Assembly (NCBI GenBank): GCA_049487715.1
Contig: CP150581.1
Location: forward strand, 372,001-436,000
Source: Pycnococcus provasolii
Taxonomy: Eukaryota; Chlorophyta; Pseudoscourfieldiophyceae; Pseudoscourfieldiales
Reading direction: 5' to 3'
Length of the DNA stretch: 64,000 bases
This document shows, in pieces, positions 21,201 to 28,150 of the stretch; position 1 is the first letter of the stretch, and each line of letters starts with the position of its first letter. The position numbers and the translations under genes were made by a program. The notes under the pieces were generated by a model, which was not told the origin of the DNA, searched no databases, and worked only from the letters and a program-made list of their open reading frames with translations.

Positions 21201-22790
21201 GATTGTGCTGGCGTTGTAATCGCAGAATGCACCCAGCGGCCAGTGTGATTTCTGACGAGCGGCTGAAATCGCGTGTGTTCTTCGTTCACGCTCATTCGAG
21301 AGCTGCGCAACACGGAGCCGCAAGCCCCAGCCACCGTCGCACGCCAGCTCCCATAGCACCAAGCCGCCATCGGCGGCCAAGCTGTTGAGAGTGGACGCCG
21401 CAGTCTCTGGATCCATGTGATTATTTACGCAAAGAGCGCTCTTGCCCAGAGCCGTGGCATCACTGCTTCCTCCGCCAATGGTGTTAGCGGCGATGACGCG
21501 TTCAGATCCAAGTCGCGTGGCGTGCCTCTGAACGAGATGCGCATAGTTCAATGGTTCCGGACGCGCAACGCGTCGCCACATTTCATCCGAATCCACCTCC
21601 CGTCGTCGTTCTGGATAGGCTGCATGGCGATGCGTGAGCATTGCGTCTACGTCTGCCGACACGAGCTTCAGCGTCGGCTGCTTTGACAGCGGTTGTCGCT
21701 TAATCTTTGATTTGGCCGTGGATCGCCTTGGCTTGGGCATGAGAGCTCGGGCGACCTTCTCACGACCCAGGGCGGCGACAATTGTGTGCTCTAAAGCCTT
21801 TTCAAATGGCATGTCGGAATCTGCTCCCGCCGCTAGCGCACAAGCACGCATGCGTGAGTCGAAATAGGCGTCGACGGCCAGCACGATAGGATCGACGCGC
21901 TGGTACATGACCGACTCCACGCCAGCTTCTACGACGCGGCGCTGCTCTACGTAGACGTGAAATTTGCGCGCGATGGCGGATCGCACGGTGTCGAGTTCCA
22001 TGTCCTGTGTCAGCGCAACAGGCCGCACGTTCGTGTCGTCGAGGCCTTCGCCCTCCGCGACAACGAAGTTGCTGTTCCGCTCAGACGCCGGCGTGCGAAG
22101 CAGGGCCGCGGCGAAGCTTCCTTTTGCGTGTCCACCGCTGTCCGCCACCTCCTGCCAGCACTTCCTCAGCGTATTTCGCGCGGCCCTTGTGGAGCTCAGG
22201 CCGACCCACTGTATCGCCTTCTGTCCAACACGCTGCGACTGTCTGCGTCCGAGGTTTGTGAGCATGGTCATTGCGTTGGCGACGACTTGTCCGTCGTTGG
22301 AGTTGAACTTCTCGAACGGGTCTCCGCCATCCTCCATATCCAGGTGTACCGTGTTGCGCGATTTTTTGGAATCCTTGTTATCCTTACCGTCATCGTCGTC
22401 GGAGGAGGAGGAGTCGTTGTTCCCTCTCTGGTCAGCAAACCGCGCACGTCGAGTCGTAGCACCACTACCACCACCACCACCACCACCACGGGCGGACCAA
22501 GGCGAGATGGGACCACCCACGTCCCCATGGCCAAGTTCACCACCACTAAGGTTACTACTAAAGGTACTCCCCGTGTACATCTTAAGAGAGCTGGGAGTGC
22601 GACGCAGATGAACATGGTCGACACTAGAGCGAGCACTAGAGCCGCTAACACCTAACCCACCTAACCCACCACCACCACGGGACTCACCGCCACCACCACC
22701 ACCACCACCGCCACCACCACCACCACCACCACCACCACCACGGTCACCACCACGGTCACCACCACCACCACCGCTCTTCGGCGACGCCAT
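12249..22790 (-). CDS. Giant 3513-residue protein with EF-hand-like C-terminus, unrecognised
   Basis: One open frame of 10.5 kb without a visible intron, starting ATGGCG at 22790. Residues 5-45 are nearly all Gly; residues 100-165 are acidic. Residues about 190-1750 look alpha-helical and may be Armadillo/HEAT-like (many LA..L..L patterns), though no canonical repeat is clear. Residues about 1850-2450 are Ser/Pro/Arg-rich and probably disordered. The C-terminal 600 residues are ordered: FDYYRVSEGSGDDGTITLNEY (about 2958) resembles an EF-hand loop, followed by EFFDAMLRVGLL, and near 3208-3310 LLRTLFHTYVE...LTFTGFLEALGRVSE repeats the pattern. Modules like this occur in axoneme-associated proteins of algae, ciliates and oomycetes, so a flagellar role is a guess. 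The head is a weak match to anything I know. Confidence 0.88.
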   Translation of the reverse strand: MASPKSGGGGGDRGGDRGGGGGGGGGGGGGGGGGGESRGGGGLGGLGVSGSSARSSVDHVHLRRTPSSLKMYTGSTFSSNLSGGELGHGDVGGPISPWSARGGGGGGGSGATTRRARFADQRGNNDSSSSDDDDGKDNKDSKKSRNTVHLDMEDGGDPFEKFNSNDGQVVANAMTMLTNLGRRQSQRVGQKAIQWVGLSSTRAARNTLRKCWQEVADSGGHAKGSFAAALLRTPASERNSNFVVAEGEGLDDTNVRPVALTQDMELDTVRSAIARKFHVYVEQRRVVEAGVESVMYQRVDPIVLAVDAYFDSRMRACALAAGADSDMPFEKALEHTIVAALGREKVARALMPKPRRSTAKSKIKRQPLSKQPTLKLVSADVDAMLTHRHAAYPERRREVDSDEMWRRVARPEPLNYAHLVQRHATRLGSERVIAANTIGGGSSDATALGKSALCVNNHMDPETAASTLNSLAADGGLVLWELACDGGWGLRLRVAQLSNERERRTHAISAARQKSHWPLGAFCDYNASTIYPDHLVHRKARSFFDHSFVFATDDVGHATRRSLLYLAASDAAEARHAGVCAGSWLGYKAWSASWWESAAKRAEKEGRMKDASNLRRSFALRHRGTFRCALSQLIADGYLESTFAMGIRELRIASSGPEGKLEAMPNLLALSMCLSSVLAAGDELCGAASRLLSTDSRFTNGASLGPGHLGLAGGAYGYRVMALMCALDADTEQLQNDSPTRHSEKRLRQHNVDTYRTASFASRTLASILCGTRRHFLTDELREGSLPTFDMCVSGIRGEEARKLLAHTSHGPGLNALMSPSLRSPYAAVRKSLADVLAIHSQTAEDRSYLLVEDTLIDPDGLLKIQGVPRKAIASFSIPAPRAPVSMVHALVEEMHCALVDCEYRDDVPPEEHFNVQFGSGDLASQSPKVQLGALAVTQACGIWGCTVAGAENWRAQLSNSDRVHFDSSSVGSMEGGDAADADDVFHHHYATETQRALRIDPSTTSRFMDVDHMKMLLSTLSILSSSSCSLDVRTQNMCAHHVLGSFAALFSAAGHPALYELFALEPEHVFLKVLNTDEMDVTSKALAALVLANSTAELSRLEELTRLAGLRRMKGHGKTLSDILCEKSQNMYFDSHWRTRAGTLIEDGLLATTLRCSVSLSRQDNDASGETHWINLLRDSTACCCFNLMNTSLAMLSSSRSLQPKDKDVAEERRVLCHMLFIDDRPRVVARLAASIWGSLRSAPNSDTSGIADSWLNAGAGYTLSNALKRIVDSLDSMQGDFDNEAPSTSLFEHVDAAAWIAASIHSIARSRHRKFPFFAETSESANVPNNSEPPQESNGNEIQPLEESNDVAIEDSTEYAHLSNDDDFVSDDGGLIHAVKPLSAILRIASTRRHSSGQAETDAVDSSFNQLVHASACALECLFSVRIDEASINMHDTDDKTLNRYTAWLVDHVRRNVEFATAIDLPKSLLTLCGADPEETDTTKLIARDADDMRHYAKSEGIPSTGVHICWHDFLVQRSVAMGSAARCYFALISGWGGLDAVFYDPPKLECALPPQGRAPLSAYNAVRLAVILSHSKFRAKQHVGLLLAAHISGTAGPVGAYCRHVMVAVPENYAQSAHSWQKQNGGLMPLLQILNEEAELASDGDADEIFKKGGESKDRDVKLADESRASFGPDERIILVATGLVSDDAQYTPTRFDDESTTSDMYDPSRRRRYRLYALQALANLVSVECERRRACDSLEAQDANASDIVKLHDDNVSLLDQDGTPSESSDNGVRSIRTTAVTSHEFVARIILVNHLKSLDNIFKVVRRSVRSIDVVLDRATVPSSSSAPSALDDERFDSYETTKLRWLLCHTIEASRQCAEMLTSIAHWPHARTPLYRSQIAIASAISKKTRGDASAKEYFVDRFDTLFFDPPILTTTKAWEHAISKQDDPSADADTPFEQNGDAPDAKAPAQSAWGWAYGPDRLRYREKHLEDIGGAGRLRPHRPHRGGQSANVPAQAHSKPRPASSRVGTKKASFHHAKQRPPSAASPTMHRTGQRAYRRGERGVYLTTESAPPKFGRVEDFTRSSRRPHSSLATAPQPQRSETPAFSLPRQGHPFTTSESSIGKLGTPASASTRRFLRFEASLSDLNDARRNSEAEITTASRPPRPSSRASLPKSFDTPLYEARRGGSARKPVVYSVPGSVPTASQSPCGYVDWSLPESIQRINEVRRSASARKVSSRFMDWDREQFESRLNAADSEDAKVKVYLRRKQAHHRPDGVPLLESPSIMARRYTSAKVAQSASATKSCIDSFISQGSLDDDELLYELEYGARSLDARHNHSFTDTPSQGSDVDDGIDNDQLREVEFQPRYDYRSDGAHRIGPIPDKARGDVATLLQSLRERRSKLWAPNMAMQFSAYEAASNVRDSRSSAGGRTHPAPPTALDRRLTDEEVLEMYDESKLALPTAFPEATFGCALLDALDAMANANGYFLSHGHRWTSSFDMELPYPSYSATYEKLIDRRRPLVAPNVPSRNATYRRGGTGAMEYFPKNDLGDVSTGVPNCSDISRALDNFESGMRRLAEWPFSGAEDGGVIPSTQQHDNGSIDEIRERHAISPRGGDALLDREVGARVRIEPGRPGDTVCYKIEPALADDVKTADVEHKDDYTKSSGAKHATTTSHSVDLFESVKGSKVGPRLAPSYSMGDNANANVHYFRRKGRLPPPLALTWNVLSDALFSEQQLLRRRMHPINDVCNFAPVDPCVQEALNVLPPPRPLDEVVFVPLPLLPYECENAVRTLDASEPGWEKQAESDALRIMQPPDDRVSDTMEDRWRHPGRIVDAHCRLDFEARCVLEVEDVDHTTRKRNEWRIENSVFAPRPIECAAHAYLDFHYYPARPMWIGFPKLVCNPKLSYVAFEADWQRCVSKTRFTRHLTEVVHADIAFTHPNLVHDDPEAFELEFASRLKQIRLAARELHPRLWAAFDYYRVSEGSGDDGTITLNEYTSLCDDARIGKGDGGGMKITRDALDRIFNLVNVEEGGKTTDAGLERREFFDAMLRVGLLCSSGRRSDNTYVTADDGLRDFGKQYLSAMLPAAAQPHWYLDECASHRGEILLALPAFQPKPEDNQLPQRTTQSYPRSRASSVYSVAESEILSDDELDTSDGGPPPIEALDQSKHLHVDGREVSGAAVLEGQALASHSVDRDDDSVLPALCATNDYFRANRLYNPEVDRLLKKRYRLLRTLFHTYVERAPEMALLSSAMASVENLEMQTKVPTGRLGMKAWDMLLRDASILRLATFGRREAYLAFLCSIAAVPDVGGDEINGAAVRNRSLTFTGFLEALGRVSEILALPRREDLQVWAFNAGVDLKDGERANIYDYCAAVSSGWGYGNGCAMRDSQGAMRASRRHLSEKLGLFLDLVAEGLRRKLDVRASALEMDQWRREPVRADNALADALAAQYLSAQHRSILRDALAPNCAPGTKRYRLRPSIALHAPIADRMVVPAAVIDRPSQRSEQKGGANAVDELAYSLKARSLVD

Positions 22791-23440
22791 TTATTATGCA
22801 AAAACGACGTCTTACGATAAAGGCAGTCAACTCCAGTCAAGCGAAAGAAAACCAAAGGCTTTTGTTTGGGGGTTTGGGAAAAAAAGGCCATGATCCCAGC
22901 ATGAGTTCCTTCTTGGGGTTTGGACTTTTCGTTCGGGAGTCCCGGTCGCGCATGATCTTAACCAGGGATATGGTAAATACGTTTCCACCGTATAAACGTA
23001 TAAACGTTTATACGCGAGCGTCGCCGCGCGTTTATACGTAACAAAGTACGGTCGGTACTACGGTTAAAGTACGGTCGACCATTTAAGTCGGCGCCGACCA
23101 AGGCAAGGTGACGTGGAGTCTACCCCTCGAGGGGACTTCCCCGGGTCTTAAGTAAGTTCTTTAGTAACATTCTCATACACTTACTTTATATTCGCACTAC
23201 TACGTCCACTAATACTGCGTTAAGACGGAACGCTGGTCATAGACCGCCGTCAGGCCGTCACAGCTTCTTCTGCTCGCGAGGCCGAGGGAGATGCACCTGA
23301 GCGTGGAATCTGACGGGCGTCGACGAGCTCGTGGGTGAAAGCAACCAAGTACAATGTTCTTTTCACATTACGTAAATACTACATTCATCATTATTTCTTT
23401 TTTCAATTCTTACTTTGTCTAAAAAGACAAAAGTACAACA
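22791..23440. promoter_or_regulatory. 650-base intergenic region with nested palindromes
   Basis: The region is 5' of the giant gene and 3' of the acyltransferase gene (both minus). CGTATAAACG occurs at 22989-22998 and 22997-23006, and its reverse complement CGTTTATACG at 23005-23014 and 23029-23038. The middle two make an 18-bp perfect palindrome at 22997-23014. AAAGTACGGTCG is directly repeated at 23043-23054 and 23066-23077. No open frame of note lies here. Confidence 0.7.
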
Positions 23441-25081
23441 TTAGAGCATGGTCCTGAGCCCCGGCATGACGGCGAGCGCGTAGGCGAGGGGCCAGACGAC
23501 GACGGTGACGACGACGCTAACGTACAGCGCCGCAACCCACGGCATCCACGCTGCCACCTCTTCCGCCTTGACTGCCAGGGAACCCCCCCCTAGCCAGCCC
23601 ACAGCCGGGATCTCGGTCGTGGCACCTAAGATGAACGCAAAGCTAATGGCCGCGAGCGTGACGAACCACAAGTGAATGATGTACGCCGTGTAGGCGCTGC
23701 GTGCCATGAAGCGCGTAAACGGGTTGGTGAAGTTGAGGTACTTCGGAGCGTCGTGTAGCAGCACCACGGTGAACGCCAGACCGAATAAGTTGTAGAACAA
23801 CCCCGGAGTAACGACGAAGGCGCTCGCACCAGTCTCGTTGAGGCGCGCATTGACCGCCACCCAGCTCGGGAGGCCCTCCCACAGAGGGCAAATGCCTGGA
23901 AGGAATGCGCCGACGAGACAGCAAGCCCGCGCAATCCACACGAGCTTGCAGTCCAACGTGGCAAATGCCGTGAGCCAGCCGTGCCGTTTCGCGAGAATTC
24001 CGCCGACGAAGTACGTGACGTACATGCCCATGTCAAAGAACGACGCGCTGTTGAAGAGCAACCCCCACGACGCGGTTCCTTGGTACAGGCCAAGGATAGA
24101 GATACAGCCTTGAACGACGGAGACGCCAATCCACACCGCAAGGAAGTAAAGAACGGGACGCAGCAAGGCGGATGTGTTCGATCGATGCGCCGTCCCAGGA
24201 CTCAGACTCAGAGTCGCGTTCTTCTTCTCGATCGATTCGCCGCGCGTCTTCCCTATCACGCGATGGATCTGCGAACAGCCCAAGTACACGAGGTTGAAGA
24301 GGAGCAGCCAGAAGACAAACCACAGCTGGTCCGGGCTCGGCAGGTATGGCGGATTGACCCAGAAGCGCCCTGGTTGGAAGATGTTGGTGATCGCCGTGTT
24401 GATAGCTGGGTAGAGCAAGAAAGTGCAGACAGTGAGCGGGACGCCCAGGCGCCAGAACTTGTCCTCGAGGAATTTCCACGCGCCCTTGCGATCCAGACTC
24501 GACGGCGAGAAGTACGCGGAGATGAAGAAGAAGAGCGCCATGAAGTACGACTGGTTCAGAGTAAGGAACCAACGGCTGATGAGTTGGAGCACCATCAGCG
24601 AGTCGTTGCTTCCGGGTTCGCCAATGCCAACTGTCGCGGGGAAGAGACCGATCCCGGTGCATTTATAACCACTGAACACGCACGCGACGTGGTGCAGAAT
24701 CACGACTTCGATGAGTATCCACTTGATGTTGTCCAGGTAGTGGAGGCGAGCAGGCTTGGGCTTGGCGGGAGGCGCCTCCGACTCCTCCTGCTCTTTATCG
24801 AGCGACAGCGACAGCGTTGTATCGTTCTTCTTCTTCTCTTTCTTCTCATGTCCATCATCATCGCCATTCGCCAACTCCAAGTCGCCAGGATCGTCAACAG
24901 GATCCCGACGACGATCGCGACAGCATTGGCGGCATCGCGCCCCCCAAGCTTGCCACAGGGGCGTGAGCGCGAATAGAATCGTCAAAAGAGCAAAAATGCA
25001 GAGCGAAATCACACTGACGAAAAAGTTGACGTAGTTGAACCACGTGCTGGACGCGAAGGTGGGCATCCACGACGCCGCCAT
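23441..25081 (-). CDS. Acyltransferase-3 family membrane protein
   Basis: This 546-residue polytopic protein (roughly ten or eleven hydrophobic segments) matches the acyltransferase_3 (OafA/NolL/NRF-6-like) family, which acetylates or acylates exported sugars or lipids at a membrane. A first TM (about 17-40) is followed by a charged cytosolic loop (65-110), then RLHYLDNIKWILIEVVILHHVACV, the family start with the conserved histidine pair. Later segments include FMALFFFISAYFSPSSL, VWIGVSVVQGC and AYTAYIIHLWFVTLAAISF. The start is ATGGCG. Downstream on the sense strand CTAATGTTGTACTTTTG resembles the 3' motif of other genes in this window. The substrate cannot be read from the sequence. Confidence 0.88.
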   Translation of the reverse strand: MAASWMPTFASSTWFNYVNFFVSVISLCIFALLTILFALTPLWQAWGARCRQCCRDRRRDPVDDPGDLELANGDDDGHEKKEKKKNDTTLSLSLDKEQEESEAPPAKPKPARLHYLDNIKWILIEVVILHHVACVFSGYKCTGIGLFPATVGIGEPGSNDSLMVLQLISRWFLTLNQSYFMALFFFISAYFSPSSLDRKGAWKFLEDKFWRLGVPLTVCTFLLYPAINTAITNIFQPGRFWVNPPYLPSPDQLWFVFWLLLFNLVYLGCSQIHRVIGKTRGESIEKKNATLSLSPGTAHRSNTSALLRPVLYFLAVWIGVSVVQGCISILGLYQGTASWGLLFNSASFFDMGMYVTYFVGGILAKRHGWLTAFATLDCKLVWIARACCLVGAFLPGICPLWEGLPSWVAVNARLNETGASAFVVTPGLFYNLFGLAFTVVLLHDAPKYLNFTNPFTRFMARSAYTAYIIHLWFVTLAAISFAFILGATTEIPAVGWLGGGSLAVKAEEVAAWMPWVAALYVSVVVTVVVWPLAYALAVMPGLRTML

Positions 25082-25466
25082 CGTTTTCGTCTGTTTTTTT
25101 TCAATTGCCGACCAATCATCGCGATCGCGGTGCAGAGCATCATGGTCAGACCGACCTTGTTACGACAGGGTTTCAGGGTTCTCAATTTGAACCCGGATCC
25201 CCAGTTGTTATCGCGACTTAATAGTAACCGAAATCGGATCCGAGGAACAACCAGACAGAAAAAAATAGTCTATTGATACGGACCCATCTTGAATAAGCGA
25301 GGCCCACTGGTCGTCGTCTGCTCCTCAGACGACGGCGAATTGCAGAATAAACTGCTGTAGCCTGTAGGGTAGGTACAGCAGTGGTGGTGCATGCGCTGTG
25401 GCATTCCGTTCGCGTGGGAGTTCGGCGAGCCTTTGTACTTACTGAATAATGATGACGATGAACAAT

Positions 25467-25516
<50 letters not shown>

Positions 25517-25618
25517 AAACAACATCAACAGTAAAAATCAGCAAGGTGTTGTTGATGGTGATGCGAACTCAAACTTGGCGGCGGTGTCAATCGATATTTT
25601 GGTGGCAGTCACTGGACG
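25082..25618. other. Divergent intergenic region with (AAC)n microsatellite
   Basis: An (AAC)n tract covers about 25467-25515. An ORF at 25449-25637 translates it as Asn repeats after MMTM, but it overlaps the start of the next gene and is probably an upstream ORF or noncoding. A GGTTC...GAACC inverted repeat lies near 25165-25182. Nothing else is supported. Confidence 0.5.
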
Positions 25619-26464
25619 ATGGCGGCGGTCAACGTAAGTGATGTGAGTCATGTGACTGATGAGGATGTGCTTGGCGATGTTGTCGCGGCGTCCGACTCAA
25701 AAAAGCCGTCACGTGAGCCTGCTCTCCGGATCGACAGCGACGTCATACATCGGACGTACTCTGACAGCGGACTGACAGCGCCGGCATCGGCGCCCGCCGT
25801 GTGCCGCGGCGCCGCCGTGGCCAGCCAGCCAATCGCTGCCAGCGCGACGTCCGTCAACACCACCGCGCTTGCAGCGGACGCACTCTGCTCGGAGGGTACA
25901 TCGGGCACTGCTGCTAAAGAAGAAGGGCGCGTGTTGGGAGGAGGAATCTCGGCACACGCTGCCGAACAAGCTGCCGAACAACATGATGATGAAGTGGAAC
26001 AACAGATGAAGCATTTGAGCGTCAATGCGGCAGATGTGGAGGTCATCAAAGCGAGCATTGAATCGCTCTCGAATGAGCAACGCATTCTGCGACTGACGAT
26101 CCAAGCTCAAGCGCACAGCTCGATGGCGCGCAATATGATGCGAATTTGGCGGAAGTGTTGCGACCACGCCGCAATTTGTCACTCACACTGGAGTGAAAGG
26201 TATGGTCCGTATCCCACGTCGGATCCGGAACCCCAGGATGATCCGATTCATCTGATGAATCACAATGAAAAACGCAGCATCGTGACCATTGCCAAGATGT
26301 ATGGATGGAAGCTCGGTGCGAAGCTGCCGAATGGCCCGGACTCCTCGGAGAGCGATGATGAACAAATTGATCGCCGCTTCGAGGATGCGCTCGAATGCTT
26401 GCAGTTTGTGACGGTGCCCAACCTCGCATATGGAGAGGCGGCGTACAACAACTTCGTCCGCTGA
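25619..26464 (+). CDS. Hypothetical protein, unrecognised
   Basis: A 281-residue protein starting ATGGCG. The N-terminal 110 residues are Ala/Ser/Thr-rich and look disordered. Residues about 112-165 (EQAAEQHDDEVEQQMKHLSVNAADVEVIKASIES onward, split by family-like heptads) could form a coiled coil. The C-terminal third is better ordered, with Trp/Cys/His-rich WRKCCDHAAICHSHWSERYG and ending AYGEAAYNNFVR. GTAAGT occurs just after the start codon and could be a splice donor, which would change the N-terminus. It shares a divergent promoter with the acyltransferase gene and converges on COX11. I cannot assign a function. Confidence 0.65.
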   Translation: MAAVNVSDVSHVTDEDVLGDVVAASDSKKPSREPALRIDSDVIHRTYSDSGLTAPASAPAVCRGAAVASQPIAASATSVNTTALAADALCSEGTSGTAAKEEGRVLGGGISAHAAEQAAEQHDDEVEQQMKHLSVNAADVEVIKASIESLSNEQRILRLTIQAQAHSSMARNMMRIWRKCCDHAAICHSHWSERYGPYPTSDPEPQDDPIHLMNHNEKRSIVTIAKMYGWKLGAKLPNGPDSSESDDEQIDRRFEDALECLQFVTVPNLAYGEAAYNNFVR

Positions 26465-26581
26465 GCTATCTGTGATCTGTTGTCTCTCGCGTGAGACTGC
26501 GTCGTGCTCGCCAAGGTCGTTGTGGTCGTTGTCGTTGTCGAAACGGACCGCGTGTTGTGAGTTTCCGAGTTACCTTTTTTT

Positions 26582-26627
26582 GTTTTTTTAAATTCTGTTA
26601 TTTTGGTTTTTTAAATTCTGTTATTTT
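26582..26627. repeat. Two-copy tandem repeat in a 3' intergenic region
   Basis: A unit of about 22 bases (T tract, AAATTCTGTTATTTT) is present twice in tandem between the convergent hypothetical and COX11 genes. It is AT-rich relative to its surroundings and lies in the probable 3' UTR of the plus-strand gene. Confidence 0.6.
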
Positions 26628-26677
26628 GTTAGTTTTCGACCATGATGATGAATAAGGCGCGCATGGACGACCTCTGG

Positions 26678-26706
26678 ACAAAGTAAAGTACATTTCTATT
26701 ACTAAA
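26678..26706 (-). terminator. Conserved 3'-end motif, copy 1
   Basis: On the minus strand, starting 22 bases after the COX11 stop, the sequence TAGTAATAGAAATGTACTTT (continuing ACTTTGT) is nearly identical to elements at 60473-60498 and 63083-63110. It contains the UGUA word expected of cleavage and polyadenylation signals. Confidence 0.6.
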
Positions 26707-26727
26707 TGAGCAATCTTAGGCTTGTCA

Positions 26728-27933
26728 TCACGACTTCACCGTCAGTCCAACCTTCGCGGCTGCCGCGCTTGCATTCTCCTTCGCCTCCAGGCATGGCTCG
26801 CACACCTCGTCGTCGTCGTCCTCGCTTACTTTGAAAAACGTGTAGCTGAGCATGAGCGTGTCTACGCCCTCGAGCTTGCGCTCGCGAACAATGGACGGGT
26901 CCACGTAGAAGAAAACGGGCATGTCCACCTCCTCGTGAGGACGCAAGCGCTGCTCCTCGAAACAGAAGCACTGTATTTTCGCGAAGAAGCTCCCCGCTTT
27001 TTGCGGCGTGACGTTGTAGGTAGCGACGCCGGTTATGGCACGGTCGGTGTTGTTGCGCGCAGTGAAGAACGCCAGTGCTGTTTGTCCTGGGTGCACCTTA
27101 ACCTCTCTTTGCGTCGGCGTGAATGTCCAGTCGAGGTCGCCGTTCACGTCCGTGTTGAACTGGATCGTGAGCGTGCGTTCCGCGCACTTTGCGGCGTCGG
27201 TCTCGCTGAGGTCCCATCCACGTGCAATCTTAGCCTCGACACTGTCCCCTTCGACGCGGCGTACTGTTCCCCCAAACCCGGTCGCCTGACAGAACATGCG
27301 ATAGAGTGGTACGCTTAAGTACGTCACACCCACCATGCCGACGACGATCGCCGTTCCGTAGAGTGCCAAGTCGCGATTTTTCTGGCGTGCCGCTTCCTGC
27401 GCGTGTGCCGTGAGTCGCTCGGCCCTCGACGCTCCTGCTCCTGACGACGCCGGTGCTGCCGAGGCTGCCCAACCCCTACAAGAAAGACGGTGCTGCAAAC
27501 CTCCCGTCGTTTTCGCGAACGACGAACTCATAGCGGGAGTGCGCATATTAGCATTGCGAGCACGTGCCGAGCCCGCAAGTGACGAACGCGCACGCGCCGC
27601 GTTCCATCGTTCCTTAAGTAACATCATCCCTCTGGAAGAGCTGGTGGATTTATGAGTGTTCATGGACGTTATTGCTTTCAAACTAGAAAGGCTAACACAA
27701 CTGTGCACATTACCAGAGACATTGCTAAAACGGCGCGCACTTATTACATGAGCCTGAGCCTGAGACGACCAAGGCTTAACCAAGACGACGACGGGAGAAC
27801 CCATCATCAAGGGAGAAGAAGCCAGAGGAAGGGAAGAAGCCAGAGGAAGAACCTTGTTGCGCCATGATGGAGCACAAGGGTTCAAAGACGACAACGAGGA
27901 GGACGCCATTCGCATCATCGTCGACGTCATCAT
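26728..27933 (-). CDS. COX11: Cytochrome c oxidase assembly protein COX11
   Basis: COX11 delivers copper to the CuB site of cytochrome oxidase subunit 1 in the mitochondrial inner membrane. The 401-residue product has a long Ser/Arg-rich presequence (about 180 residues), one TM (about 189-208), and the CtaG/COX11 beta domain in the intermembrane space. The copper ligands are the CFCF motif at 322-325 within FFAKIQCFCFEEQRL, followed by VDMPVFFYVDPSI. MFCQATGFGG after the TM is also a family signature. Start: the ORF opens MMTSTMMRMASSS; ATGGCG at 27909 fits the local start context better than 27933. Divergent from ORC2. Confidence 0.95.
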   Translation of the reverse strand: MMTSTMMRMASSSLSSLNPCAPSWRNKVLPLASSLPLASSPLMMGSPVVVLVKPWSSQAQAHVISARRFSNVSGNVHSCVSLSSLKAITSMNTHKSTSSSRGMMLLKERWNAARARSSLAGSARARNANMRTPAMSSSFAKTTGGLQHRLSCRGWAASAAPASSGAGASRAERLTAHAQEAARQKNRDLALYGTAIVVGMVGVTYLSVPLYRMFCQATGFGGTVRRVEGDSVEAKIARGWDLSETDAAKCAERTLTIQFNTDVNGDLDWTFTPTQREVKVHPGQTALAFFTARNNTDRAITGVATYNVTPQKAGSFFAKIQCFCFEEQRLRPHEEVDMPVFFYVDPSIVRERKLEGVDTLMLSYTFFKVSEDDDDEVCEPCLEAKENASAAAAKVGLTVKS

Positions 27934-27985
27934 GCGGCGAAGAATAATAATGAACGTTTAGGGGAGGGGGGATTTGGGGGAAGGG

Positions 27986-28044
27986 GGTTAGGGTTTTAAA
28001 ATCAGGAAAGAATTCGATTAGGGTTAGGGTTAGGGTTAGGGTTA
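27986..28044. repeat. TTAGGG array in the COX11/ORC2 divergent promoter
   Basis: A single GGGTTAGGGTTTT at 27986-27996 and four perfect TTAGGG units at 28018-28043 lie between start codons at 27933 and 28151. They read TTAGGG on the ORC2 sense strand. Confidence 0.92.
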
Positions 28045-28058
28045 AAACGGGCTGTTTG

Positions 28059-28097
28059 TTCCCGCCCTTTACATAAAGGGTGGGATTCTTTCCCGCC
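28059..28097 (+). promoter_or_regulatory. Paired E2F-like sites upstream of ORC2
   Basis: TTCCCGCCC at 28059-28067 and TTTCCCGCCC at 28088-28097 match the E2F/DP consensus TTTSSCGC. Between them CCCTTTA and TAAAGGG make a 7-bp inverted repeat with a CA spacer (about 28065-28080). E2F control is established for ORC genes in plants and animals; here it is inferred from sequence. Confidence 0.55.
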
Positions 28098-28150
28098 CTT
28101 TGCCGGTCCATTTCCGCCTGTTCCCTCTTTCATCTACCTATCACACTGCC

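Noticed and set aside
21957-22655. Plus-strand ORFs of 232 and 215 codons at the 5' end of the giant gene
   Set aside because: They mirror the Gly-rich and acidic head of the minus-strand gene and show only low-complexity sequence.
23981-24976. 331-codon plus-strand ORF
   Set aside because: Antisense shadow of the acyltransferase gene; charged composition without domain features.
25449-25637. Asn-repeat protein gene
   Set aside because: It is a translation of an (AAC)n microsatellite that overlaps the next gene's start; at most an upstream ORF.
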